A stretch of DNA of 64,000 bases from Myxococcales bacterium 68-20 (GTDB lineage Bacteria; Myxococcota_A; Polyangia; Polyangiales; Polyangiaceae): positions 434,001 through 498,000 of the forward strand of contig MKVQ01000048.1 of assembly GCA_001899635.1 (NCBI GenBank), written 5' to 3'. Made by a program: the position numbers and the translations under genes. Positions 43,821 to 52,367 of this stretch are shown piece after piece (the first letter of the stretch is position 1; each line of letters opens with the position of its first letter). The notes under the pieces are model-generated. The model did no database searches and was not told the DNA's origin. It saw nothing but the letters and a program-made list of their open reading frames with translations.

Positions 43821-45488
43821 TCACCAGAGCCCGATGCTGAAAAGTCCGAGCCTGGTATCGGCGTAGCTGGCGGCCACGAGGAGGCGTCCGTTTGCCTTGT
43901 CGAGGACGGCGGACGGGTTCGAGATTTTCTCGTGCCCGACGGAGATGTCCGTATGCGTGCAGGCGGTGCCGTCGAGATTGCACCGAAACAGGCCCATCGT
44001 GGAGAAATGGTCCGGACTCACGGCAACGACGAGGAGCTTCCCGTTGGCGGTGTCGATCACCGCCGAAGGGCTGCGCCCGCTATTGTCCGGTTGCCCCGCG
44101 GAGATGTTGGTCGGCAGCGTGCAGCCGGCGTCAGTATCGAGATCGCAACGCACGAGGGCGGGCCTGCCGGCGAACGTGAGGTTCGGACCGACGACGAGGA
44201 GCTTTCTGCCCACGGCATCGACGACTGGCGCAAGACGGTCCCAGTACGAGCCACCTGCGAGGAACGAAGAGAGCTCCTGAAACGTGCAGTTCGTTCCGTC
44301 GAGGTTGCAGCGAGCGACTCGAGATCGAGCGTTGGTTGCGTCACCCATGACGACGAATACCTTGCCATTGACCTCGTCGAGGACAGCTGACGGATACCGG
44401 GCGACTCCCACCCTGCCACCGTCTGGCGACATATCCCTGGACGAGCAGTTGCCGGTGGCGATGTCACACCGATACAAGAGGGACCGGTCAGCGTCATCGC
44501 GGTTCGCCACCGCCACGAGCACCTTGCCGTTGGCAGTGTCGAGCACGGCGGACGGACCGCGAATCCTTGGGCCCTCTACGGTGTGAGCTCTGGCACCGCT
44601 GCCGTCGAGGTTGCTGCTGAAAAAGCCGAGACGGCTGCCGTCCAAGACGGAGGCCTTCTGCGTCGCAACGAGCAGCTTGCCGCTGGCCGGGTCGATGACG
44701 GCCGACGGAGTCGTCCCGCTGTACTCTCCCGCCGGATGGGAGATGTCTCTGAGCTTGCAGTTCGTCCCGTCGAGATTGCAGTGGACCAGGCCGAGTCGGC
44801 CAGTCGTCGGCACGCTCGTGATCGCGACGAGCAGCTTGCCGTTCACGTCGTCGACGACCGCCGACGGATCCCGTCCGACGCCGCCGCCTTCCACCACCGT
44901 GATGTCCACGAACACCGGGAAGTTGTCGACCGCAGGCGTGGTCGCGCCCGGACTCGTCTCGCCTTCGTCGTTGGCAGAAAGCGCGATCAAGTGAGCGCCG
45001 CCGTCCGGCACCGAGGCGTCCAGCTCGTAGGTGATGTCACTGCCCGTCTTGGGGAGCGAAGCGAAGGCCGGCCCGAGCGTCGTCGAAGGGTCGGATGCCC
45101 AGTAGAGCCTGTACGCGTTGACGTCGCTCTCGTCGGGAGCCTTCCCGATGACGACGGTCCCTGCGATGAAGCCGGGCCTCGGATCCTGATCGCGTCCAAA
45201 GCGAAGTGAGCTCGGCGCATGACGAGGCCGACCGTCTCCATCAGTTCCCCCGGAGCTGTCTGCGCCGCCGTCGCTGGCGGTCCCACCACCGTCGCCGCCC
45301 GTCCCACCGTCCGGCGGCGTCGCGTGCGAGTCGGAGCTCTCGCTACCGCAGCCCGTGCCCGCGCCGAAACCATAGAACGCCGCGACGAGGGCAAGTGCGC
45401 AGAGACGCCACGTCCCGACGGTACGAGACCGTCGCGACGCTAACGCAACGGCTTCGCTGTTCGACAAGCGGCTAGCACTGTACTTCAC
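43821..45488 (-). CDS. Seven-repeat beta-propeller lipoprotein
   Basis: A 555-residue protein from a GTG at 45488 (gagag upstream) with a late lipobox (GTGC, Cys47) and an Asp/Gly-rich linker. After a first domain at about 75-200, seven repeats of about 48 residues follow, each with PSAVxD..NGKLLV and most ending RCNLDGT.CT..DIS. This is the blade pattern of a seven-bladed propeller. A longer frame to 45773 is ignored. The protein should be surface exposed; no catalytic residues. It converges with the cytochrome gene. Confidence 0.85.
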   Translation of the reverse strand: MKYSASRLSNSEAVALASRRSRTVGTWRLCALALVAAFYGFGAGTGCGSESSDSHATPPDGGTGGDGGGTASDGGADSSGGTDGDGRPRHAPSSLRFGRDQDPRPGFIAGTVVIGKAPDESDVNAYRLYWASDPSTTLGPAFASLPKTGSDITYELDASVPDGGAHLIALSANDEGETSPGATTPAVDNFPVFVDITVVEGGGVGRDPSAVVDDVNGKLLVAITSVPTTGRLGLVHCNLDGTNCKLRDISHPAGEYSGTTPSAVIDPASGKLLVATQKASVLDGSRLGFFSSNLDGSGARAHTVEGPRIRGPSAVLDTANGKVLVAVANRDDADRSLLYRCDIATGNCSSRDMSPDGGRVGVARYPSAVLDEVNGKVFVVMGDATNARSRVARCNLDGTNCTFQELSSFLAGGSYWDRLAPVVDAVGRKLLVVGPNLTFAGRPALVRCDLDTDAGCTLPTNISAGQPDNSGRSPSAVIDTANGKLLVVAVSPDHFSTMGLFRCNLDGTACTHTDISVGHEKISNPSAVLDKANGRLLVAASYADTRLGLFSIGLW

Positions 45489-45834
45489 GGTTCGACTCTC
45501 TTCCCCACGACGTTGTCCGGCCCCGAGTCTTCCAGCTGAACAGGAAGCTTGGACGCGGTAAATGGGCAATCCGTCTCTACAGAGAAAGACGGTGATATTG
45601 CTGATGGCCGCAGCAGGCTTCGATCGCCCACCGCGAGATTCACCCTGCTGACGGAGCGAACGGGTTCTCCACCCAGCGCACGAAGGTGACGGCGCGGCGA
45701 GCGAGAAGCGCTCGGCAGCCAACAGGGGCATCGAGGCAGTGGAGTGCCGGTCGACGCGCCGGCGGGCGCTCACACCGGCGCCGCCAGCGCCTCAGGCCTG
45801 ACGCGGCGCCACCGCGCGAAACGAGGTCGCACGC
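45489..45834. other. Non-coding stretch before the phased palindrome array
   Basis: About 345 bp upstream of the propeller lipoprotein without a convincing gene. The promoter of that gene lies here. Long open frames on either strand have no domain character. Confidence 0.45.
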
Positions 45835-46100
45835 AGGTCCCGGGACATCGCAAACGACACGCGCATCGGTCGCCGAGGTCCGGGGACCTTCACCGACGAC
45901 ACGTCGCATCGAACGGAAGGTCTACGGACCTTCCTTTTCCATGCAAACCGCCGAAGATTGCGTCCTTCGACCACACGCCCACGGCGCTCGATCGCCAAAG
46001 CGAGGTCCGGGGACCTCGCCCGGGCTCACGAAGGTCGAACGCCAAGGTCTCGGGACCTTGCACGGCGCCGCGCGCATCGGTCGACGAGATCCCGATCGGG
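45835..46100. repeat. Phased array of palindromes, 42-bp period, immediately 3' of dnaA
   Basis: Inverted repeats of the form aaggtc-n4-gacctt occur at 45835-45848, 45876-45889, 45915-45934 (perfect 20-bp ggaaggtctacggaccttcc), 46000-46019 and 46043-46060, with degenerate matches at 45961-45972 and 46087-46100. Centre-to-centre steps are 41, 42, 42, 43, 42 and 42 bp, close to four helical turns. Spacers share a catcggtcg-like block. The array ends about 27 bp before the dnaA stop codon. It resembles the 8479 array in design but with a different core. Confidence 0.85.
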
Positions 46101-46126
46101 CCGGCCCCTCGATGCGCAGCGAGAAG

Positions 46127-47584
46127 CTAGTCGGTGCCGAGCTTGCGCTCGATGGCCTCGAGGTGCGCGCGCACCTCGGGATCGGTGGTGCGGAGGTGCT
46201 CGACCTTGCGGACCGCGCTCATGACCGTGGTGTGATCGCGGTTGCCGAACGCGCGCCCAAGCTCCGGGAAGCTGCACTTGAGGCGCTGCTTGCACAGGTA
46301 CATCGCGACGTGACGCGCGAAGGCGATGCTCTTGTGGCGGTCCTTCGAGAGGAGATCGCTCGTGCGGAGCTTGAAGTGGTGGCAGACGACGCGCTGGATG
46401 TCGTCGACGCCAGCCTCGTTCGGGCGCGGGCTCGTCGTGGCCGCGAGCTCCTGCCGGGCGAAGTCGAGATCGATCAGGCGACCGAGGAGCGACGACTTCG
46501 CAGCCAGCCGGATGAGCGTGCCTTCGAGCTCGCGGACGTTCGAGCGGATCGTCTGCGCGAGGTAGAGCACGACCTCGTCGGCCAGCTCGATCTGCTCCAT
46601 CTGCGCCTTCTTGCGAAGGATGGCGACACGCGTCTCGAGCTCGGGGCCCTGGATGTCGGCGACGAGCCCCCACGAGAAGCGCGACACGAGACGCTCTTCC
46701 ATCCGCTCGAGCTGCTGCGGGTACTTGTCGCTCGTGACGATGATCTGCTTGTCCGCCAGGTGGAGCGCGTTGAACGCGTGGAAGAACTCCTCCTGCGTCT
46801 GCGTCTTCGAGGCGAGGAACTGGATGTCGTCGACGAGCAGGAGGTCGCAGCGCTCACGGTAGCGGCTGCGGAACTCGCTCATCCGGTTCTCCTGGAGAGA
46901 CTGGACGAACTCGTTCACGAACTTCTCCGCCGACACGTACAGGATGCGCGACTGCGGACGCTCCGCACGGATGCGATGAGCGACGGCATGGACGAGATGC
47001 GTCTTGCCGAGGCCCGTGCCACCGCACAAGAAGAGCGGGTTGTGACGCGGACCGCCGCCGCCTGCCGCGCCGATCGCCGCAGCATGGGCGAGCTGGTTCG
47101 ACGGACCGACGACGAAGTTCGCGAAGGTGTACTTCGGGTTCAGCCCCTCGAGCGGGGGCGGCGTCACCTTCGCCGTGACCGCACGGCGCGAGACCGGAGA
47201 CTCGTCCTCCACCGGCGCGAGGGCCGACACAGCGTCGTCCGTCCGGACGGCGTGCGTGCCGTTCGCGACGAAGTTCCGAACCCGCATTCCCGAGGCCACG
47301 GCCTCCCCCAAAGAGGACGCCACTGGACGCTCCAGCTCGCCTCCCACGCTCCACGCAATCTGCACGCTCCACCCCGTCTGGCTACGCAGGTAATCGACGA
47401 GGGTGGGGAGAAAGTGTTGATCGACCCATTCGCGGACGAACTCGTCACGAGCGCGCAGGCAGACGACCCCATCGGTCATGCCGTCGTACTGAACGCCAGA
47501 AAACCACTGCTCGAAACTCGCGGGGGACTTTGCCCGCGTGAACGCCACTGCTTCGTTCCAGAGCGATTCGTGATGCATCTCCAT
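46127..47584 (-). CDS. dnaA: Chromosomal replication initiator DnaA
   Basis: A 485-residue AAA+ protein that binds DnaA boxes and opens the origin. Features: N-terminal domain I (residues 1-80), a Pro/Glu-rich linker, AAA+ Walker A GGTGLGKT (188-195), Walker B LLLVDDIQF, sensor motifs around VTSDKYPQQL and NVRELEGTLIRL, and the C-terminal DNA-binding signature GRAFGNRDHTTVMSAVRKVE. The start is the ATG at 47584 (an ATG at 47578 is close by); a longer frame to 47695 adds 37 Arg-rich residues and is rejected. Upstream lies a candidate origin; downstream lies the phased palindrome array. Confidence 0.97.
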   Translation of the reverse strand: MEMHHESLWNEAVAFTRAKSPASFEQWFSGVQYDGMTDGVVCLRARDEFVREWVDQHFLPTLVDYLRSQTGWSVQIAWSVGGELERPVASSLGEAVASGMRVRNFVANGTHAVRTDDAVSALAPVEDESPVSRRAVTAKVTPPPLEGLNPKYTFANFVVGPSNQLAHAAAIGAAGGGGPRHNPLFLCGGTGLGKTHLVHAVAHRIRAERPQSRILYVSAEKFVNEFVQSLQENRMSEFRSRYRERCDLLLVDDIQFLASKTQTQEEFFHAFNALHLADKQIIVTSDKYPQQLERMEERLVSRFSWGLVADIQGPELETRVAILRKKAQMEQIELADEVVLYLAQTIRSNVRELEGTLIRLAAKSSLLGRLIDLDFARQELAATTSPRPNEAGVDDIQRVVCHHFKLRTSDLLSKDRHKSIAFARHVAMYLCKQRLKCSFPELGRAFGNRDHTTVMSAVRKVEHLRTTDPEVRAHLEAIERKLGTD

Positions 47585-48319
47585 CCGTTCCAGCGAATGA
47601 AAACCCTTGGGCGCCACGCCGGCGCCCCACCTTCGTTCATCTCGATCCGACAAACCTCGATCCTCGCGGACCTCAGGTCGGACCGGCCCCACCACTATTC
47701 ACAAGTTCTCCACAGACCTGTGGACACTGTCCTCGGGAGATCGAACGCTCGCTCGTGGACAGCTCCGACATCTCAGAGAAAGCCTTTTCCGGACAAAGGT
47801 CCCCTGGCCTTCCGCGCGGCACTGACATTCGGCCAGCATCGCGTTTCGGCGAGACTCGTTGCAAGTTCCCGACATTACGGACGATCGAGGATGAGTGCTC
47901 CGCAAGGTACACCCGCACCCAAGATGCCTGAGCACCTCGCCGCAGGGCCGGAGCACTGATCGCCGACCTCCCGTCGTGACGGAAAGATGGAGCTAGCACC
48001 GTCTGCGAACGCTCGTCATGTCCATTGTGTCGAAACCTCACAACTCGATGGAAGGATGCGGCTTTATTCCTTGTAAACCGCCGACAAATTGCCGGCGGTG
48101 CGCATGCAATTTTGCGCGTCGCCGATAAGTCCACGTCGTCCCACCTGAATCGGTGCGTTACCTGGCGGACGCATTTCCAGCTGGTCGGTTTTGCCGAGCT
48201 TCTTCGTGTCAAGAGTGGACGATCTGCCGTGATTTTCGGGCCGATCGCGTGAGACCCCCGATCACGTTTTCGCCGAAAAGTTGTCCTGGGGCACCGGGGC
48301 CTGGTTAGGGTGCCCGGCG
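47585..48319. other. dnaA upstream region, candidate replication origin
   Basis: A 735-bp gap upstream of dnaA. DnaA-box-like words are present: ttctccaca at 47706-47714 (one mismatch to ttatccaca), an inverted partner in tccacag-ac-ctgtgga at 47709-47724, and ctattcaca at 47695-47703 (two mismatches). A locally AT-richer segment with the hairpin accgccg-n9-cggcggt lies at 48060-48110. This arrangement, boxes next to dnaA plus an AT-richer block, is what an oriC would look like, though the box number seen is small. Confidence 0.45.
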
Positions 48320-49339
48320 GTGCAACTCACTTCGAGACACGGCGCCGGGCTCCGGTCGCGCTTCCGCTACCTGGCAGCAGGGTTCGTTGCCCTTGCAGCT
48401 TCTGCGTCGTCGGGGCGTGTGCATGCTGCACCTTCCTCGACCTCGATCGAGCAAGGCTACGAGCTCGGAGAGGTACAGCACCCGCGCTCGGTCGCGCTCG
48501 CCGGCGCCCAGCAGGTGTGGGGCGGCTCGACGACCGCAGTGTTCGTCAACCCCGCCAACCTCTCGCTCTATCGCGTCTATCACCTCGAAGGGCTCGCGTC
48601 GTTCGGGCCCGAGGCAAGACGCCAGAGCTACGGCGGCGCCGTCGTCGACTCGAGCACGAGCCGCCTCGCGGGCGGATTCGGAGGCACGTGGTCGCAGATG
48701 GATCCCGACGGCATTCGCCGTCAGTGGACGGACTTGCGGCTGGCGCTCGCCTACCCGCTCGGTGATCGCTTTCACCTCGGCATGACCGGCCGTTACATGC
48801 GGGTGAACCAGGGCGCGACGCGCGGTCCGTTCGGCGCGAGCCTCGCTTCCGATGGCACGTCGGGCGAGCCCATCGTCAACGAGTTCACGTTCGACGCGGG
48901 CGCCGCCATCGCGATCACGGAACAGCTCCGCTTCGCGGTCAGCGGGCGCAACCTCACCGCACCCGGCACGGGTCTGATGCCGCTCGGCGTTGCGGGCGGC
49001 CTCGGCTGGTCGAACCAGACGGTCACCGCCGAGGCCAACACCCTCGTCGACTTCACCACGTTCGGCGCCGCGCGCATGCGCATGATGGCCGGCGCGGAGA
49101 TCCTGCTCGCCGATCGGATCCCGCTGCGCGCGGGCTACCGCTACGACGCAGGCATGAAGACGCACGCGATCGGTGCCGGTGCGGGCTACGTCGATCGCCG
49201 CTTCTCGATCGAGGTCGGAGGACGGCGCGACGTCGTCGCCGATCATCCGTCGACGATGATCTCCGTCGGGCTCCGTTTCTTCCTCGATTCGGGCGGCTCG
49301 AGCGGCAGCGGCGGCGGCGGCGAGAGCGACGGCTTCTAA
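48320..49339 (+). CDS. Outer-membrane beta-barrel protein, PorV/FadL-like
   Basis: A 339-residue exported protein from a GTG at 48320, with a signal peptide (AAGFVALAASASSGRVHA). The N-terminus of the mature part, VQHPRSVALAGAQQVWGG followed by FVNPANLSLYRVYHLEG, is the hatch pattern of PorV/FadL-type barrels (PRSxALGGA...NPA). The remaining sequence alternates beta strands, and the last strand ends with aromatic Phe (SVGLRFFLD), then a Gly/Ser-rich tail. Function could be hydrophobic-compound uptake or a secretion scaffold. It is divergent from dnaA and converges with the next gene. Confidence 0.85.
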   Translation: MQLTSRHGAGLRSRFRYLAAGFVALAASASSGRVHAAPSSTSIEQGYELGEVQHPRSVALAGAQQVWGGSTTAVFVNPANLSLYRVYHLEGLASFGPEARRQSYGGAVVDSSTSRLAGGFGGTWSQMDPDGIRRQWTDLRLALAYPLGDRFHLGMTGRYMRVNQGATRGPFGASLASDGTSGEPIVNEFTFDAGAAIAITEQLRFAVSGRNLTAPGTGLMPLGVAGGLGWSNQTVTAEANTLVDFTTFGAARMRMMAGAEILLADRIPLRAGYRYDAGMKTHAIGAGAGYVDRRFSIEVGGRRDVVADHPSTMISVGLRFFLDSGGSSGSGGGGESDGF

Positions 49340-49364
49340 AGCGTCACCCGCGCGGGCGAACGCT
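49340..49364. terminator. Bidirectional hairpin between convergent genes
   Basis: The sequence agcgt...cccgcgcggg...acgct forms a two-part stem directly after the barrel gene stop and overlapping the end of the opposing gene. It fits a shared terminator for both transcription units. Confidence 0.55.
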
Positions 49365-50259
49365 ACGGCGCCTTGGGCTGGGCGTGCCACATCCGCACGC
49401 AGAGATCGTCGGTCGCGCGGCGCACGGCGAGGACCGGCGCGATCGCCGACGGACGCTCGACCTGAGGCGGACGCGGGATCATGCCCACGGCGAGCGGATG
49501 CGGATCGGCGTCCGGCCCGCAGAGCTTCGCCTCCACGCGCGCGAGCGGGGATGACGGAGGAGCGGCGGTCGCGACGATCCGACCGAGCGTGAGCGGCGTG
49601 CCGCGCGAGGCTCCGAGACGAACGACGACGGAGGTGGCGCCGGATGTGTCCGGCTCCGTCGCATCGACGAGCGAGCGGATCCGCAGTGATGCCATGTTGC
49701 CGCGAGCGAACGCCGTCGTGAGCGCATCGGCGGGGACGTTGACGACGATCCCGGCCATGGTCTCGCGACCGAGGAGCGGATGGGCATCCAGCGGGCGCCG
49801 CGGCACGCGCTCGATCGTGAGGACCTCGCCCGCGTCGTCGTCGTCCGGCTCGAGCTCGCCGTCACCGACGCCGACGAGTTGCGCGTCGATCGCGCGCGGA
49901 CCGGGGGCGCCGAACGCGACGTGAAAGCGAAGCGCCTCGCCCTTCCAGTCGCCGCGCGGGAGGTTCACCTCCTCGACGATGGAGATCGCCTTGCCGTGGC
50001 TCGTGACCTTCACGCGCGCCACGCTCGGAAGGGTCGCCAGCGGAACGAGAGGCGCCACTCGCTTCGCAGGCGCATCGAGGCTCGGCTTGGATGCGCCCGG
50101 CTTCGATGCGCCCGGCTTCGATGCGCCGGGCTTCGTCGCGCCGGGCTTCGTCGCGCCGGGCTTCGTCACGGGCGGCGCGGCAGGCGCGGGGCGCGGGCTC
50201 GCCGCGAAGGACCCGAGGAGGATGGTCACGGCAAGGGCCCGCCGTGCGCCGGCCCTCAA
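49363..50259 (-). CDS. Secreted protein with KPGA pentapeptide repeats
   Basis: A 298-residue protein with a signal peptide (AVTILLGSFAASPRPAPA), then tandem KPGAT/KPGAS pentapeptides, then a folded region with no recognised domain (SVARVKVTSHGKAISIVEEVN, a strand pattern, and a C-terminal LCVRMWHAQPKAP). The start is a TTG at 50259 whose codon overlaps the previous gene stop as TTGA, so it is translationally coupled. It is the third gene of a MiaE-led unit and should act in the envelope or outside. Confidence 0.78.
   Translation of the reverse strand: MRAGARRALAVTILLGSFAASPRPAPAAPPVTKPGATKPGATKPGASKPGASKPGASKPSLDAPAKRVAPLVPLATLPSVARVKVTSHGKAISIVEEVNLPRGDWKGEALRFHVAFGAPGPRAIDAQLVGVGDGELEPDDDDAGEVLTIERVPRRPLDAHPLLGRETMAGIVVNVPADALTTAFARGNMASLRIRSLVDATEPDTSGATSVVVRLGASRGTPLTLGRIVATAAPPSSPLARVEAKLCGPDADPHPLAVGMIPRPPQVERPSAIAPVLAVRRATDDLCVRMWHAQPKAP
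50092..50170 (-). repeat. 15-bp in-frame minisatellite encoding KPGA[T/S]
   Basis: Five near-identical 15-bp units encode five KPGAT or KPGAS pentapeptides after the signal peptide. Such in-frame repeats can vary in number by slippage, changing a linker length without loss of frame. Confidence 0.8.
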
Positions 50260-51686
50260 CCGAGCGCCTCCTCGAAGCTGCGCGCAGCCGCACGAGCCGC
50301 GCCGGGCTCCGGCACTTCACCCTGCCACACGGGGCCCGCACCGATGCTCGCGAAGTGCGCGCCGGCGCGCGGGTTGTCGAACCAGTCTTCGTCGAATCGA
50401 TCGACGAGATCGCGAACGACGCCGTGGGTGCGTACCGCAGCGACGAGCCGCGCAGGAAGGTCGATGCGCGCGTTGCCCGCGAAGCCTCCGAACGACCACG
50501 CGACCGCGAGGTCCGACGGGAGCGGAGCGCCGAAGACACGCGCCGTCAGCTCCTCGAGCTCGTCGCCGCGGACGGAGTCGCGCATGCCGGCGACGAACAT
50601 CGCCGCGGTCGTCCGGAGCGTGACGAAGAGGACGCGCGTGAGCGCGCGGGCGTGGGCGTCGGCCGAGCGCGCGGGCAGACCAAGCTTGCGCTTGGCGAAC
50701 ACGCGATCCGAGACGGCGACTGCGAGCGCTCCGCCGAGAACGAACGCCTCGACGGGGTACGGATCCCGCGCGAGCGCGAACGGGAGCGACCGCGCCACGG
50801 CTCCGAGCCGGAGCGCGGCGCCCCACCGGGAAGCGGCTCGGAGGAAGCTCGCACCACCCAGGGCGGGAGGGAGGGCGAGAACGCGCGGCGCGCGCGGCGC
50901 GATCGCGCGGAAGACCTCCTCGAGCCACCGCGTCCCGAGACGGGCCGGCCATCCTTCGCGCGCATCGCGCCCGAACGCGTCGAAGACGAACGCCGCCGCG
51001 GCACCTTCCGCCGTCACTTCGGTGCGGCGCCGGAGGTCCTTGTGCAGCTCGCGGGCGAGGGGCTCCGTCGCGTCGAGGACGGCTCGCGCGAGGGCATCGA
51101 GGTCGTTCGTGCTCGCGCCCGTCGCGAGCGCCCACGGATGGTCGAGCCCGAGCCGGCGCGCGGCCTCGAAGCGGCGTGCGCGGAGCTCCTTGCGCACGGC
51201 GGCCATGGGCGCAGCGAGGTCGACGAGCCTCTGGAACGCGGTGCCGGCAACGGCCACGGTCGGCGCTTCGATCAACGCACGTCGTGCTTGGTCGAAGGAG
51301 ACGAGCACCGTCGCGGGCTCACCTCCGCCCGTGTGCTCGCGGGCGAGAGCGCGGGACGCGAGCGACGGATCGGGCGCATGCGCCGCGTCGGCCTCGTCGA
51401 GGCCGAGATCCCAGCCCACGCGCGCCTGGAGGAGCTCGTGGACCCAGCGCAGGAGCGCGTCGCGATGGGGCGCGTGGACGGGGCCGGGGTCGAGGGCACG
51501 CAGTCCCGTGAACATCGACTGCCCCGCCACGTCGCGCACGCCCGCGAACGGATCGCGCGCGCGAGCCTCCTCCCGCGCTTGTTTCTGACTCGTCGCGAGG
51601 CGGGCATGCTCGCGCTCGAGAGAGCGCTGCGCCCGAGCGACGCGGCCGTCCACCGTGGCGAGGTCGAGCGGCCCCTCGAGCGTCAT
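50256..51686 (-). CDS. Hypothetical protein coupled to MiaE
   Basis: A 476-residue protein from the ATG at 51686, which overlaps the MiaE-like gene stop (ATGA). The first ~60 residues form a charged helical segment with coiled-coil character (RAQRSLEREHARLATSQKQA). The rest is Ala/Arg-rich and mostly helical, with an aromatic motif AVAWSFGGFAGNARIDLPARL near the C-terminus. No HExxH or other catalytic motif is seen, and I recognise no family. It ends overlapping the next gene (TTGA). The frame extends upstream to 52310 only because the MiaE-like gene lacks stops in that frame. Confidence 0.75.
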   Translation of the reverse strand: MTLEGPLDLATVDGRVARAQRSLEREHARLATSQKQAREEARARDPFAGVRDVAGQSMFTGLRALDPGPVHAPHRDALLRWVHELLQARVGWDLGLDEADAAHAPDPSLASRALAREHTGGGEPATVLVSFDQARRALIEAPTVAVAGTAFQRLVDLAAPMAAVRKELRARRFEAARRLGLDHPWALATGASTNDLDALARAVLDATEPLARELHKDLRRRTEVTAEGAAAAFVFDAFGRDAREGWPARLGTRWLEEVFRAIAPRAPRVLALPPALGGASFLRAASRWGAALRLGAVARSLPFALARDPYPVEAFVLGGALAVAVSDRVFAKRKLGLPARSADAHARALTRVLFVTLRTTAAMFVAGMRDSVRGDELEELTARVFGAPLPSDLAVAWSFGGFAGNARIDLPARLVAAVRTHGVVRDLVDRFDEDWFDNPRAGAHFASIGAGPVWQGEVPEPGAARAAARSFEEALG

Positions 51687-52291
51687 CCGTGCACCGTTCC
51701 GCGCGCATCGCGCTCCGCGAGCGAGCGCACGATCCCCGCCTCCGCCTCGGCGAGGGCCTGGAGTCGCGGCTCCACCAGCGCGGCGAGCGAGCCCGCCGCG
51801 CGGAGCGCCAGGTCGACGTACTGGCGGTAGTGACGTGCCTCGCACGCGAAAAGCTCTTCGTAGAAGGCACGGAGGTCGGCGGGACAGCTCTCGGGCAGCA
51901 CCTGGATGAGGAGCTTGAAGCGCTCGCAGGACCGCGCCTCGATGAGCGCGCCGACGAGGAGCCGATCGACGACGAGCGGCAGATCCGTCGCAGGGAGCCG
52001 GTTCATCGCACGGCGGAGCTCGGCGGCGTAGTCGTCGACGGGCGGCGAGCCGAGACGGAGCCCGCGAGCCTCGAGGAAATCGACGACGCGCTGGAAATGC
52101 TCGAGCTCCTCCCGCGCGATTTCCGTGAGCGCACGCACGAGGCCGAGGTCGCTCGAGTGCCGGACGACGAGCGACAACGCGTTCGTCGCCGCCTTCATCT
52201 CGCAGTGGGCGTGATCGACGAGGACCGCATCGAGGTCCGTTACGGCGCTCGTCGCCCAGGCAGAGTCCGTCGCGGCGCGAAGGCAGAACAT
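51683..52291 (-). CDS. miaE: MiaE-like tRNA hydroxylase (diiron)
   Basis: A 202-residue ferritin-like protein. The diiron ligands fit MiaE: DHAHCEMKAATNAL (Glu31), AREELEHFQRV (Glu61, Glu62 and His65), RLLVGALIEARSCERF (Glu118 and Glu123 region), and FACEARHYRQYVD (Glu151 and His154). MiaE hydroxylates the ms2io6A precursor at position 37 of tRNAs using O2. The ATG at 52291 is chosen. It leads a three-gene unit of overlapping genes; partners are of unknown function. Confidence 0.9.
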   Translation of the reverse strand: MFCLRAATDSAWATSAVTDLDAVLVDHAHCEMKAATNALSLVVRHSSDLGLVRALTEIAREELEHFQRVVDFLEARGLRLGSPPVDDYAAELRRAMNRLPATDLPLVVDRLLVGALIEARSCERFKLLIQVLPESCPADLRAFYEELFACEARHYRQYVDLALRAAGSLAALVEPRLQALAEAEAGIVRSLAERDARGTVHG

Positions 52292-52367
52292 GCGTCCGAG
52301 GGGATAGCACGGCCGCCCTCGCGCGCCGAACGCCGGTGACGATCGCGCGCGCGCGTTCCCTCGGGCT

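Noticed and set aside
45835-46100. CRISPR array or plain transcription terminators
   Set aside because: Regular phasing and related spacers argue against CRISPR; seven palindromes in a row are too many and too regular for terminators alone.
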